DNA of 64,000 nucleotides. It comes from Amylostereum areolatum. Its lineage: Eukaryota; Basidiomycota; Agaricomycetes; Russulales; Stereaceae. Made by a program: the position numbers and the translations under genes. Location: positions 62,001 to 126,000 of the forward strand of contig SAXG01000066.1 in the NCBI GenBank assembly GCA_012932865.1, written 5' to 3'. Below, piece after piece: positions 44,989 through 58,158 of the stretch; the stretch's first letter is position 1; each line of letters begins with the position of its first letter. Under the pieces are notes generated by a model. It saw only the letters and a list, made by a program, of their open reading frames with translations, was not told where the DNA came from and did not search any database.

Positions 44989-47900
44989 TGTGTGTCACCG
45001 TTTCCGCTACCATCCTCAATCACCTTTGTCGTCATACGTTTGTGTGCAGGACCATTTGCGTCAAGGTGATGCCGTAGTTCTCGACAAACCTGTCTCCCGC
45101 ATCAGCACCGGTCGACGCGCCCTTTGATAACAGAAAGTAAATACAACATACCCTGGCAGATCGAATAGTTCTCCTTGTTACGCGAGCGCACGATCCGGAT
45201 CCCGTCATGTACAACGTCTCAGAAGCGGATGTGCAACCCGTGGAAGTTGTTACTTGCGAAGAGGCGGTGGTTCAGTATAGCGTGTTGAAGAGGTGGGAGG
45301 GGGAGAAACACCAATTTCTCGACGTTATTGGCATGATGAGCGCAAATGCGCGAGATTGGTGAAGAGGCAGTCTGGGAAACTGCAGCACATAAAGAGGCGA
45401 TATGAACACTAAGGTGAGGGCGGGAACATCCTGGAAACAGTGCAGGGGCGAGGGAGCTTGGGAAGAATAAGATTGGGAATATCGTTGTGGCGACAAAGGA
45501 GGGATCGTCTTGGTGAAGGAGAGGATGCGAGCGGAGATCGGTGTATGAATTAAGAAAAGACCGATGTAGGCTAAGCGAGAATGGGATGCGACGGGCGATG
45601 GAACCACGCTGATGAAGCACGCAGCATAACAAGGAATGAACAAAGCAGTCGTGGTGGTCGCCTACGAAGAGTAAACCTATTGAGAGACATTGTTGAGGAA
45701 GACGAGTGAGAACGCACCGGGTTTTCTGATTGAAAGTACTGGACCACCGCACCGTGTCAACGAACACACTGCCAGAGAAGCGGAAAACACAGAAAGATCA
45801 GCCCTCTGGAAGCAGCGATAGGCCCATGCCATCTCCACCACTTCGTGATTATGCCCCAAATCGTCCGTGTCTGAGAAACGTATCGGCGCACGGCTAATTG
45901 TCTAGTGACAGAGGTCATTAGCAAGGCGTCCTAGTCGCAGCGAGAGTACGCACTGCTAGGTAGATGGCGCTCAGACAGTCTTTGTGAGGTCGGTGTCGGT
46001 CCGTTCGTTCATTTTCCCGTACTCGTCGGATGGTGACATGCTTGGTGGATACAGGTGAAAAGGAGGCCGTCAGGGACGCATGGTTACTTTGATAAGGGCC
46101 CTGCATGAAAAATATTCGTGTGCTTTTGAAACACTGCACCCTAAATCCGAAAAGTACGAAAGCAAAGTCAAGAGACTAATAGGCAACAGCAGCGATGGTA
46201 AGTAAAACAGGTCAAGGAGACTAATACACGCTGATGAGGAAGTGACCCTTATTGTATGTTGGCCAAGTATTGCGATAGGGGACGCAGAGGGGATTAGGTG
46301 GACATTAGCCTGTCGGAATAGGTGAGTATGGCCGCAATTTGAAAGGCGCAGAGGGGAAGGAATGTAAATTTAGAAGTCTAGAAACGGGGACAAAGGTGAG
46401 ATGCGTTGAACGACGAGACAGACAGCTGGAAACTTACGGTCGCACAAAGATGTGCGTATTGAATTGGCAGTGGTCGTGTAGGTCAGGACTTCGATATACT
46501 TCTGTTGCTGAAAAGCGCCCTGCTTGGGGCGCGGTTTCTACCTTGCGGAGGCATTGTATTGTGACACTGTGTTGGGATATTTGGTGGCTCCAGCAGGTCA
46601 CCTACGGGTGGGATAGTCTTGTATTACAACAAAGAGTGAGAGAGATGAAGGAGAAAGTAGATTGAAGCGCATACGTAGGCGGTATAAACACTGGGTGAGA
46701 GTAAGACGGTAAGACGGCCTCGCCACCTCCGCCGAAGAATAGAGAAGCGGATATATGGTCGGTGTAGGGAGACGCGAAGAGGAGATAAAGGAAACAGAAA
46801 AGACGCACATTAACAGCTGGGATCGGGCCCTACCGCAGCCACGTCGTACGAATGAGAGATCCTTTCCGCGTCCAGAAGACCCCGATCAGAGGCGAGGAGA
46901 ACGAATTCGGTTGGGACGACCCGTAGACGACACAGTTCGTTTGAGGGCCATTCAGATGAGTGAGTCCGCGTGTCACATTTCAAATAAGGTCGCAGCAGAG
47001 AAGAGAATGCGGACGGTGCAAGGACGATCGTGGTATCTTGTAGCGGAGCGCAAGAGCGTCAGCGTCCTCGCGTCGAACAACGACAGGCGCTTAGAAAACG
47101 CTAACTCAGCAATCCACGTCCACGTCCACCACCTCCTCATCTCCGCCATCCTACATGCTGTTCTCGGAAGTCCTGTTCAGCCTTTGGCGTCGGTGGCCAT
47201 CGAGAAGGGCGGATGCCGTCTTCGCGATCGGAGATCCCGCCTCCGACCGATGCTCGCGCTCGTGCGCACACGCCCTCACACAAGCTTCGTTCGACCTCGA
47301 CAGTTGACACCAAGCATCACCGCCGAGACGGCCATCCCTTACGAAGAGCGCACGGTCTCTCTGCTCATCGCCGCCGCGTGTTTTGTTATGGTGTGGTGGC
47401 TACCTGTTAACGGAAGACGGGGTGCGTTCCACCTTACCTGCCTCGGCATCGTTTCCCTTCTAACAATACATCCAGTTCTTCATAAGTTACCGTAGCACAT
47501 GTACCATTTACTATATGACATATCATTCGATCTACCGCCATGCATCTACTCGTCTTTCTACCCCATCCTCGCCTTGTTTTCGGATCGCTTTTCCGACACT
47601 TTATACTCCAAAGTTGCTACCATCTCCAAGCTCATACTTGCTATATCTTTTCCCTTAATCTCTCCCCAGCCCTACCTCGCTCTCGCACCGCTACCTGGAA
47701 GGGGGGTAATATGCGGAATGAGATCGGACAAGAAGGTACTAAGATAGCGATGAATTTTGGGCTATTGGAGTAAGTGACCGCCGTTCTCCCCCGACTCCTC
47801 CTGATTTCTGTTCCTCTTCATCAGGTGAGCTTGAAAATCGTAGGGGATGTATGCTATACGCATTCAATATAATGAAATGTCCATCGAACTCGTCGCGGAA

Positions 47901-49598
47901 TGGCTCATGGATGCAAAACGTGGATTTGTGCATATCATCCTCACCCTCACAGACCACGGCCTCGTTTTTTCAAACGCAAGGTTGGAGCATTGAATGCCGG
48001 CATCCCTCTCATACAGAAGGTAGATACGTCGCGTTCTGATTACTCGACGGCGCGACTGACCCTTTGACCTTACAGTGGTACGATACAAACCACGTTTGTC
48101 GTAATATGGGACAACGTCTACATCCACTCCAACCTCAAGCGATTAACGAACGTCCAAGCTCCAACCCCGAGCACTGTTTCTGCCGTCGTCCTATGCTTCC
48201 TTCCTCATCATCAAATTGGGCATTTACCTTCACTTTGGACAAGGTTATCCTAGTTCTGGCGAGTGACAACTGCCACGCGGGGCCTGGGAGCGACGCGGGG
48301 TGGCCATATCTCATGCTAATGGAATGTCGCAACTCCGACCTGCGACGCAGAGAAGAACTAGATGTCTAACAGGTAGCTCGATTCATTGTATGTCTCTTTC
48401 GAATCGTTCGATAGCCTCGCAGCTGAGCTTACAGCGTGCTAGGAATAAGGCGCAAGCTTGTTGGCAAACCTCCGGCCTTTCGATCACTCCCGTTGGCGGT
48501 TCAACTCCTTTTAATCGACGTCAAATTCAAATCGACGTCTCAAGTTCTTCAGTCCTCCATTTCCCGTCCACGTTCGACTATGCTTTCTTTTTCTTTAGAG
48601 CATCTATGGCCAGTTCACTCTCGTTCTAAGGTTCCGAAAGCAGGACCTCATCCGACGGTTCGCGAGTAAACACGTCCGTTTTCATTCCTTAGTTCGTACT
48701 GACTGACCGTTCGGTTCAATTCGGCCCTCCAATCAAACAGTATACTCGAATAAGCGCTCATGTTCTCGCCCTCCTGCACGAAACATTGACCTCTGAACCA
48801 CGGTTCAAGTTGGGATCCTCGGCTACTTCAATGTTTCCTCTTAACCACGCCGTTGCTGTGATCCCTTTCCTATCGCAAAACCACTGACTAGGAAAGACAC
48901 GAAATCCGTACGACGGAGTCATAGACGGTGTCGAACACGACTCAGTGCACTCGTGTAAAAGGACCCCAAGCCCGCGACTTTCTATCTCTATATTCCGTCC
49001 TCAGCACCCTCCAAAGCCATGCTGTCGCGTCTCGAAGCCAGGATACCGTCATAATCAAGTATTTAAAGCGGGGAGGTCCACGCTACCCATATTCCGTCCC
49101 AAGTCCGCCACGATGATATGACGAATTTACCAGTACGTCCACACTGTATAGCGGCCCATTCGATGCTAAAATGCACTTTCGAGTCGCTGACGAAAATATC
49201 TCCGCGGTTACAAGTAAGCGAGACCGGTGACTCAGGCATCGCAAAAACGGTCGCGCGATTTGCCATCTTTTCCGAAATTACCCACGGCCGGGAAATTACC
49301 CAGCCCACGATGACATGAGGTCTCATTGCGTGAAGTTCCCGACCGTCCCACAATGACGTTGTAGTCCGGTCCTGGTCCTGTACCAGACTAACATGGATGT
49401 CCAGTTTGTGACGAGGCTCTTCCGCGAGCTGGTCTAGAATGAGCTAGGATAAAATAAACACGTCCTACTCCCGAGTGGTTTGCAATGCCATTGCTGTAAG
49501 CTCATTCGAGTGTTTGGGGATCCTTGCGAATAGGTGACTCGACTTAGAGATGCCAGACTTGACAGCTTCGTATACAGTGCGGTCAAGAGCATGGGCTA
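44989..49598. other. 4.6 kb without a confident gene
   Basis: Protein-like scraps only: on the minus strand at about 45180-45240 (HDGIRIVRSRNKENYSICQ) and on the plus strand at about 47870-48180 (SIELVAEWLMDAKRGFVHII; TFVVIWDNVYIHSNLKRL), the latter perhaps two exons of an unknown or decayed gene. No domain was recognised and no TIRs or LTRs were found. Confidence 0.35.
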
Positions 49599-50645
49599 TT
49601 ATTGGTACATGTTGGTGGAAGAATACACGCAGAGAATATACTGCACGCTAGTCAAACAAGCACGAAGTACTACTTGGGCTTGGGCTTGGGAAGAGAGGAG
49701 AGGTCGAACAACGGCACTAGTTCCATAGAAATGGAACACCTCCGCCGCATAATGACCACACGACGAACCGCTCTCGGCGCTGAGACTCGGTGGTGGGGGT
49801 TGGAGTGGGGTGAAAGCTGTTGATGAGGGTCGCAGCGGGGAGAGGAACGACGTTGAGAGCGTGTCGACGACCGAATCGGAGGAGAACATTTGACCGGGAT
49901 CAATGGGTTCGAACGTGGCGGCCTACACAACAACGTTAGATCAAACTGGTTTCATAAGGAAAGGACGCACCTAGCGCGTGAACCGCTGGCCGAGGAAGTC
50001 CCGCCATTCGCGTTGCTTGAATTCATGGACACTACTGCCCTCGATGGGCCGGGCATAGGCGAGGTTGAGGAACCTTTAGTACTAGATGCCCGCCTACCGG
50101 GCTCTGAATCGGGGACAATCTCCGTGTCCTTGACCGTTGATAGTCGTACAGTGCGAGGCAAAGAGGCGGTATGAGTATGTACAGGACCAGGAAGTTGAGT
50201 GCTGCTGCTGCTAGCGGTGTCGAGAGACAAGGGCTTGGTCACCCTAACGACCTTGATGCGCTGCTGAAGGTTAGAACACGGCGTCCGACAATTGAACCAG
50301 CGAGCAGCTTACGAAGGGTGGAGGATTAGGCTGGGCAGGTGAGAAAGTCAGATCAAAATCCGTATGTTCATCCGCGTAGACCGTCACTGGCAAGAGGTTG
50401 CTGTTAGACTCCGATACAATGTCGAGGCTGGCGGCATTTGTGGCACCAACGAACTGAGTTGCGAGAGTTTCGAGAACAAGGTCAGTACAAAGAAGTGACG
50501 AATGTAAACCACAATTACCTCCCAGCCAGGATTCGCGTCGGCTGCAGAGCTGTTGGTGGGTGAGGTTTGATTGGACGGCGTAGTCTTCAGTTTCGACGTA
50601 AGGTATGAAGGAGGCCCGCGCTACTGCAGAAATAGCGGCGGACAA
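49599..50645 (-). CDS. hypothetical Ser/Thr/Pro-rich protein, spliced
   Basis: Exon 1 50645-50313 starts MSAAISAVARASFIPYVETE and includes TATLATQ-type and DIVSESNSNLLPVTVYADEH segments. A 49-nt intron leads to exon 2, 50263-49971 (QRIKVVRVTKPLSLDTASSS, then Ser/Pro-rich). A third exon begins near 49922; the protein-like frame there (TFEPIDPGQMFSSDSVVDTL) ends at 49599, but the obvious acceptor gives the alternative frame ending at 49670, so the 3' part is uncertain. No domain was recognised. It looks like a single-copy host gene rather than an element. Confidence 0.5.
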
Positions 50646-50678
50646 AGCTGTAAGTGGAATGTTGGATGTAGACGCGAG

Positions 50679-52882
50679 TAGTCTAGTCTGCTTTTCTCCG
50701 CGACGCGCTTGTCGAGTGAGAGGGGGAGCTCGCTGATTGGTTGAGTGACCTTATCGAGACACGTTATCGAAAAACAATATTATTTGAAGTAATTGATCAA
50801 CGCACTGGACGCGATGTTGACGACGATTCTTCACCATCTTTGTGCTCCTCCTCATTCCGTGGAAAAGCATAATGCGATGCAATGCAAGGTACGCATATGA
50901 ATCCTATGCATCTCTTCCAACCAGTGTGAAAAGTGCGAGTTACCCTGGGCTGGCACTGTGGTATACCCTACGACTTCGAGCACTCAGGCCTCAGGCTTCA
51001 CCACGTGCTAGGTCCACTACTAGCCCCCGCGCGGCGCACGATGCTTTTCATTGTGATGATGATGTACTACGAGGACAATGCGCTGTCCACGCACTCCATG
51101 CACGGTGTCATGAAGAACATTGTCCATCACTGTAGGTGCGACCATAATAAGATGTGGGGGAAGGACAGCTGGAAGATGGTCACTATTTGCATTGTCTCCT
51201 ATGGTCGGCAGAAGATTCATTCTCGCGCGCTATCCGTCATTGCGGCCATGGATGCGCGCCACCACATACTACTGGCAAGAAGGATGAAAATAACCGTTGA
51301 TCGTTGCGGCCCACTGCATCTACGAATACACCATTCAAAGTATGTTGCTCATCGTCAATTTACACATATAGTGTGCGCTAATCAACGACCCAGTTCTCGA
51401 GCCCACACTTGATGCCTCTATGCAAGGAACTTCATTAAAGGAAGGGCCAAGCTCGATTGCCATTGTTTTTATTCATGCTCTATCTGTACTCATGGTTTCG
51501 GAGCTTCTGATCTTCTTTTATATGAGTACTTGTGCTATTATACATGGTTTAATAAATCATGTTGAACTCGAAGGAGGTCCTTGAGGCCTGAGGCTCTAAT
51601 TTGTGCTCGTCGACTTCAGTTATTGCTTGAGCGGCTTGACTGACGAGCTCTGATGTCTCGTGCACGTGACATGCCGAAATCCGGCAATCACGCTCCCTTG
51701 GACACTCGATAACAATGCCCGTAATGGAAGCAGACACCAGATAAGAGGATCCTGAACTTGAGAAGTGTTGACAAATTATCTCGTCTGCCTCTGGGAGACT
51801 AGAGTAGTCTGCTTTTCTCCGCGACGCGCTTGTCGAGTGATAGGGGGAGCTCGCTGATTGGCTGAGAGGACTTATCGAGACAGGTTACCACAGAGAAATA
51901 TTGTTTAGACTAACTGATCTGAGTCGACGACGAGACGCAAACCAAACGAGTTAATGGCAGTCGAGAGTCAGACGTCGACGGCTACTGGTACATTTACCTC
52001 TTTATTGTCATTCAACACGTTCCCGCCTTAGCTTAGAAAGTTCAAACAGAGACCGCACTTTCCACGCGCGATAAACAAAAGTCACAGTGTTCTTCGAGTT
52101 CTGGGAGCTTTCTTGGAGCTACCCTGGCTCATGATAAAATGGTAGCATGAGGCGACGCAAGGTGCGTATGCATATCCTACACAGCATCCTTTCGAGTAAA
52201 AAAGGCCGATCGAGTTGTGGATGCCTCGCTACTCGTGGTTGACTCGAAGGCCCACCGACGCTACAGGTGTCAGCAGGCCTTCGAGATCCCTATACTTTCT
52301 CCACTGGATCCACAGCGGACACTTCGTACCATGTCCCAAGGTCTCAACCCTCATCCACAACTTACAAAATACATGAAGCCTTTGGAAGAAGAATGATGGA
52401 GGAGCTGCCGAGGCCCAAGTCGGGAATACCATAGGTACATTTTCATCTTGTTGACTTGAGAGATTCAGCCTCTCGAGTCCGAGAATATGCTGACATACTT
52501 ACATCGGAAGGCGCGGTGTACTACCTGGACCCTACTCAGTAACTCAACTTGAGCTTGATGATGATTGATCATGGTTCACTGGTTTATATCAGTGCTCCAT
52601 TTGTATTTAAACTTCAAGCCTTGTTCTCCTCCCACATATGAGTTCTTTTCCATAATGAATCAAATTGGACTTGGAAGAAACCAACGTATCGTGCTCGGCC
52701 GGTGTTCAGCTCGACTCTCGTTGGACATTAGACAGATTCTGCTTTCCAGTGCACGTGACATGCCGAAGCTCGGCAATCACAATTCCCTCGCGCACTCGGT
52801 AACACCCACCGTAATGAAAGCAGACGCCAGATAAGAGGATCCTGAGCCTGAGAAGTGTTGACGAACTGCCTTGGGGAGACTA
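50679..52882. mobile_element. head-to-tail pair of ~1.1-kb non-autonomous elements sharing one TSD
   Basis: Unit A 50679-51801 and unit B 51805-52882 both start TAGTCT..GCTTTTCTCCGCGACG (with GCTTGTCGAGTGA and GAGCTCGCTGATTGG) and both end with a block containing GTGACATGCCGAA, CCAGATAAGAGGATCCTGA and GGGAGACTA. Middles are diverged. The pair is flanked by gacgcgag at 50671-50678 and 52883-52890 (10 bp if the preceding TA is counted). Only GAG lies between the units. An 8-bp TSD suggests a hAT-like origin, but the TIRs are very short (TAGTCT). No coding sequence. Confidence 0.7.
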
Positions 52883-52961
52883 GACGCGAGGGGAGACGGC
52901 GAGGAGAGACGGCGAAGCACGGAGGGTTCGGGCAGGGGGCAACCGGGTTAGGATTCTGGTA

Positions 52962-55900
52962 CAGTTGCGGACAATCAAAAACGACAAAGTTGGTAGCGCG
53001 CGAACGAGATATTCTAAGGACGAAATAATTTCAGATTTGGACTCAGAGAGGCAGTTGTAGCCACCTGAAATGACATCACATTTGGCCCAAAAATTTGGCC
53101 GTTCTCAAAAACACGTGGGAAAGTTTATCTGAGGGTGTTTTTGGATGTTTCTCAGCCCGAGAGATGCCATCGCCACCTCCGACACTTGCCGATGCTGCTT
53201 TTGCTTCTTGACCACCCAGGTGGCTGCAGGGCCGGTAAGACCGCATCGAAAAGCGCTCATAAAGCGCCACGACCGGTTGATAAAGCGGCGAAGGACCTCG
53301 ACAGGACACGAGTTGAGCTTCTCGAGTGCGACGGCCTTTGCATCTGCAAAGGTTTTCTTGGGTTCTTCTCGGTAACGATATTTGCACCAACCCCAGTACT
53401 GAGACGGTTGTGAGTTATGGAATGAGCACAATACAGGAGAAGGAAAACTCAGAACCAACCATCTCGATAGGATTGAGCTCGCAATGAAACTTGGGTAAGA
53501 ACATGCACTCATGGCCGGCATCCTTGATGATGGTCTCCAGCATGGATGGCTGGTCTGTGAACTCATCCTGTTTGCTGAGAAGTCGGGCCATGCAGCAATC
53601 AGTGTTCTCCCAGGGGCAGACTGGCGAGCACTTCGCGTGCATCTTGTTTTGAAGCTTGAAACCACGCTCCTCGAGGACATGCTTGAGTCCTTTTGGTTCA
53701 CCATTTGGGAGAACCATCTTTTGCACCTGTCCGCATTCCGCAATGGATGGGTTGGTTTGTGGAATGACCGTGTCGCGCTGTTTACGCTGTTTTCCGCCGT
53801 CCGACTTGTTCATATCGAATGCACGCAGGGCATCCGGGGGGAGAGAAGCATGAGCTGACGACTGGTCAAAGATGAATAGTGCGACACAGCCAGGGTGGGC
53901 GGCTTCGAAGATCTTTATTGCCCGTTTGATCTGCTCAATGAGCTGTATCGTGTCCCACCATGGGTCACCACTTGGTCCGCCGCCAGGATAAATGATTTGT
54001 CGGGCATCTTCAACAATTTTGCCGTCTTTGTCCTACAGGATCAAGCATCCGGTCTTGGATATCACGAAGTCAGACACATGGATCAAGCGTCCCCGTCCTT
54101 TCTTCCGCAAAACAGTCTGTCCCTCCCCCAACCTGTTCACCGATCAGCACCGGGGTGATTGACTTCAACACAGAACAGACCACGCACCAAACTCGGCCCT
54201 TCATATCATTTGCATGGAAGCAACACTCATCGTGGAAGAGGGCAATAACCTCCACTTCCCCCTCAGCCAACACAGGTTCAATGCGAGTGAGATCGGGGCC
54301 ATCAAAGTGGACCATGCAAGCCTCGAATTTCTCCATCTTCAGTAAGAAAACCTCTTGTCGATACTTTATGACGTCTTCGCGCTCATGGCCATCCATATAA
54401 ACACCTTTCCTCACGATGGTCAACCTCCATCCTAACTTGACCATCCATCGCCTGGCCGTCCGCTCGCACAATGGTTTCTTCAAGGTGATTCCGAGGGAAG
54501 GGAGGATTTGGGTGTTGACTGCAGACTGGAAGAGGCGGGGAGTGATGGTCCCGACAGGTTGTTTGGTGAGCCATGTTTGACAAACTGCCCGAACAGTTTC
54601 ATCTGCTAACAGCGAACGGCAGTTTGCTTCCCCACGCTGCCCGAAGACTTGGAAGTGCCGTGCAAGAGCACGCACTCGTCGTGCAAAGTGTTTTCCCTCG
54701 CCCTCGTGCCATTGCCGGGTGACCTCAATGTTTGCAGTGATCCTCCGAAACCCCTTCAACATGAGACTGGCGAAGTTGCGGAGGATCATGTATTGGTTTA
54801 TCTGGCTCATCGGTAAGGCCTTACCCTTTTTCAATGCTCCTTTAGCCAATTCCCGAACCTCTTCCCAGCTTCGCATGCTGAACCCTGCGTGAACACGATC
54901 AACGAGTTCATCCTCAACTTCATCGTCATCATCAGGATTGTCGTCACCGGTACTGTCCTCTGGCTCTGGTGTATTGGCTAGTGTGGAAGGCGATAGCGCC
55001 AGCGACGATGCAGGAAGGCTGACAGTGTCACCAAATATTGGGTTGGATGGGGTGATCTCAGGGGAGGGGGACAGCGAGGGTTGTGTCCCTGTGGGATGTG
55101 CAGAATGTGTGGGGCTCAACGGTCGAACCCGAGGTGCGTTGCCCGTGAAACTGAACGCGGTCAATGAGGTCTGATTCTTCAGCAGGTCTCAATGCCGTCT
55201 TTGTGTGCGGTCGGACTTGCTGCCCATGTCGGGCCCTTTGCAATATGTTGTCGGCCGTGCTATCGACCAACATCTTCAATTGGGCACTCCCATGTGAGCT
55301 GAAGAATGTATGGACCTTTTCCTTCTCTTTCTCTCCGCCTCTTCCTCTTCTGCCAATCCGGAACCCAGGTTTCATCCTTTGGATCATCATCCATCTGCTC
55401 GGCGAGCTCGCACAGCCGCTGGCAGAAGTCCTCGTCATTGAGCTCATCATCATCTTCCACCTCCTCAACCTCGGTTTCAGGCCCCGTTCCATCGACATCT
55501 TCGTTTTCGACAATCCGCAGACCATCAAAGACCACGGCTGGATCCCAGTCCGTGTCCGTGTCCGTGTCGGCATCCGTTTCCGGCATCCGTTTCCGCGTGT
55601 GCTTCTTCGTTGGGATCGTTCTCGGAGGCTTCTTCAGGAACTGAACCCGCAGCTGCCTGTGGCGACAGCGGGGTCGAAGTTTGGGTGGACGGTTGGTTTC
55701 TGAGGTTGGATATGTTTCGTTTCCGCTTGGGAGGACGACCACGGCCATGGCTGGCAGGCATTTAGAGGGATGAGAGGGGTGTCAAGTTTTTTCGGGTGCC
55801 GTGATGCTTGTTCATACAGTTTGGCGCCAGCACTCCCCAGTGCTTGTCAATTCAATTATCACCTCGTTTCTTTCTGCGCGTGAACATCATTCATTGAGAG

Positions 55901-56122
55901 GAGCTCATGGGAATATTCTGAAGATTTTAGCTATTTTATTTGAGGGACGGCCAAATTTTGCGGGTCACAGACTCAAACTTGCTTTTTTTCGAAATTGGCT
56001 CGTACAATCGGCTCCCAAAGCCCTTGACGGCCACGGATTTACATGAATGAACAGATTCAGATATGAATTTGGAGCTAAGAAAATCGGAAGTTAGGTTTGT
56101 CGTGTTTGATTGTCCGCAACTG
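52962..56122 (-). mobile_element. Tc1/mariner-superfamily transposon (3.2 kb)
   Basis: TIRs start CAGTTGCGGACAATCAAA at 52962 and end with the complement at 56122, matching for about 27 bp with one difference (AAAAACG / AAACACG). A TA dinucleotide flanks each side (52960-52961; 56123-56124), the TSD of this superfamily. A second inverted motif, AAATTTGGCCGT, lies inside both ends. It contains one minus-strand transposase gene. Confidence 0.88.
53105..55761 (-). pseudogene. DDE_3-type transposase, inactivated
   Basis: Begins at ATG 55761 with an AT-hook-like GRGRPPKRKR. The frame changes within a GACACG tandem repeat near 55550-55590 and the acidic stretch continues. The long frame 55164-54070 holds the helix-turn-helix region (ERTARRWMVKLGWRLTIVRK) and the first Asp (VIALFHDECCFHA). 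A run of G near 54125 shifts the frame into QTVLRKKGRGRLIHVSDF, and a TAG lies at 54035-54033. Then come the second Asp (FIFDQSSAHA) and the Glu (FHCELNPIEM), an intron, and YWGWCKYRYREEPKK to the stop at 53105. The protein would cut at the TIRs; with at least two frame changes and one stop this copy is dead. Confidence 0.82.
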
Positions 56123-56124
56123 TA

Positions 56125-57125
56125 CACCAACTGTACCGAGGACCCCAGATACCCCCTCGAGACCCAACGAGATAAGATGTCCCCGATTGGCCAGATTGCA
56201 CTGTAATCTCATCAATCTGACACATCCGAAAGAAATCTCTCGTAGTAAAATTGTAGCAGAAGGCTTGTTTGAAACAACAGGCGGAGAGTCAGACATCACC
56301 ATGTAGGCTATATTGGCAAGTAGACTAGATTGTAAGATAGCGGTCTCTAGCAGTAGCCATCGCACACATGTTTATAAGAAAGTGAGAGAGATAGGGCCCG
56401 GGTTAGGAACGGCAATGGGAGCAGATGTAACTTGTGAGAGGAGGTGTCAGCAGAAACAGCGGCGGCAGAAACACCGTGGATGGCAGGAACAGCGATAGGT
56501 GTAAAGTGTAGGATCATAGAGGGTGTGCAGCGGACTAAGCAGAACGGTGTTCACGGGTTTGAGAGCTGGCTTGATGCTGATGTGCACGGATCTAGGCAGA
56601 TTGTTCGCCGAGGACGTCAGAAAATGTGGATGCGAGAGCGAGATTACATGCACCACCCATTCTTTGGTACGCATATCCCAGATAGCCCACACCCGTTCTA
56701 CTTACCCGGCCTCGCGCATTTCCACCGGTTACCAGCCCTCTTCTTCATCCCTGGGAGTGTGGGCTACATAACTTCAAGCTACTGGCAGAGGTCGTACATT
56801 ACCTGCTGCTGCTGAGCCATGAAATCGAAGAGAGCACCGAGGGAGATCGTCGGGCTATTGGCTGTGGCATGTGCAATACATGCCAGTGGATGCCATAAGT
56901 CATCGAGATGGGGGTGACAGTGAAATGGGAGGCGTGTATGTGGCCGATGTGGTCGAAAGAAAGACAAAGACAGACAACGGCGAGCACTGACAGCGTCGAT
57001 GGCCGTCACGTGCACAAAACCCCACCTCTGTGTTGAGTTTTTGCTTTGGCCTTGTTTCCTATCGCCCAAAGTTGCTACTGTATATCGGAAAATATTGTTT
57101 CGTATTGCATTCATGTGTCTCCTGT
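56125..57125. other. no gene found
   Basis: Spacer between the mariner-like element and the next LTR. The imperfect palindrome-rich stretch at 56400-56500 gives no clear structure, and no domain was seen in any frame. Confidence 0.35.
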
Positions 57126-57583
57126 TGTCAGCAACGACTAGTGCGACAGCACCAAGTCACGACACAGCTGACTAGAAGATGAGGACAATGGAAGGGAGCC
57201 AATTAGACACGGCGACAGACGAGGGAAAGCAAGCAAAGTCAGTAGAATTGACTAGCTCGAGATAGGGAATATGTACAGCGAGAGCGAGCCTTATATACAC
57301 AAGAGGAGAGAGACTTAGGTAAGCAACCAATACACGGCAATCAGTAAGCAGACCTAGTATAAGTAAGCAGTCGTATGTAAAAGAGCACAGCATGAGTCAG
57401 TATCGTACAGCATGAGTCAAGAGAAAGGAGTCAGACCCAGGCCGAGATGAGTCACGTGGGTCCGGGTGGGATATAGATGAACCGGGTCCGGGCCGAAGTG
57501 GAGCCGGACCGGTGATAAGCGGATAAGTCCTAAAGCGTGTAACCAATGTAAAGTAAAAAGAAAATTATAGACCGTTCATGACA
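57126..57583 (-). repeat. 3' LTR (458 bp) of a truncated gypsy element
   Basis: TGTCAGCAAC...GTTCATGACA, the same family as the solo LTR at 4521-4977. On the minus strand the pol coding sequence ends immediately upstream of it, so it is the element's 3' LTR. Confidence 0.88.
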
Positions 57584-58158
57584 TCACCCCTTCCTTAGAT
57601 TCGATGTCCTCGTCGTAATCAGATCCAGCTTCTTCCTCCGGCAGGAGTTCCCAACGATTAAGGCGTGCAGGTTTCGGGGCACCCGGATGTTCATGGTGGA
57701 AGTCGTCAATACATTTCTTGGCATTCTGGAGATTGGTGCGAGGCTCCCAAGTATTGTCATTGTCTGGGTAACCTTTCCATTTGACCAGGTACTTGAAGCC
57801 GCGACCAACCTTCTTCGAGTCTATAGTCTTTTCGACCTCGTAGACTTCCTCTCCTTAGACTAACTCTGGGGGTGGAGGTGTAGGTGCTTTCTGATTGTCA
57901 AAGGCGGGACCGTTGTGTGGAGATAGGAGGGACTCGTTGAAGACCGGATGTTTTCGTGACCAGGATGCATGGAGGTGAAGCTTGTAAGCCGATGCTCCGA
58001 CTTTCTCCAGGATCTCGAAAGGACCGAAGCGCTTGTCATCTAGCTTTTGCATAGGACGTGCCATTTTGATTACGGTTTGGCCATCTCTGGTCTTGGCTTC
58101 CAGCCAGACAAAGTCGCCAATTTTGTAATCTATTGGTTCGTCATCAGGGGATGAATGG
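57584..58158 (-). pseudogene. gypsy integrase C-terminus with chromodomain, truncated
   Basis: The minus-strand frame starts at about 58158 (DYKIGDFVWLEAKTRDGQT), continues KRFGPFEILEKVGASAYKLH and ARMHPVFNES-type residues, meets a TAA at 57858-57856, then runs through a chromodomain (EVEKTIDSKKVGRGFKYLVK; GYPDNDNTWEPRTNLQ) to an acidic end at the LTR. Everything upstream of 58158 is gone, replaced by unrelated AT-richer sequence. It differs clearly in sequence from the chromodomain of the element at 24753-34993. Confidence 0.85.

Noticed and set aside
46755..47495. A 246-codon plus-strand open frame
   Set aside because: No domain, no splice context and irregular composition; treated as chance.
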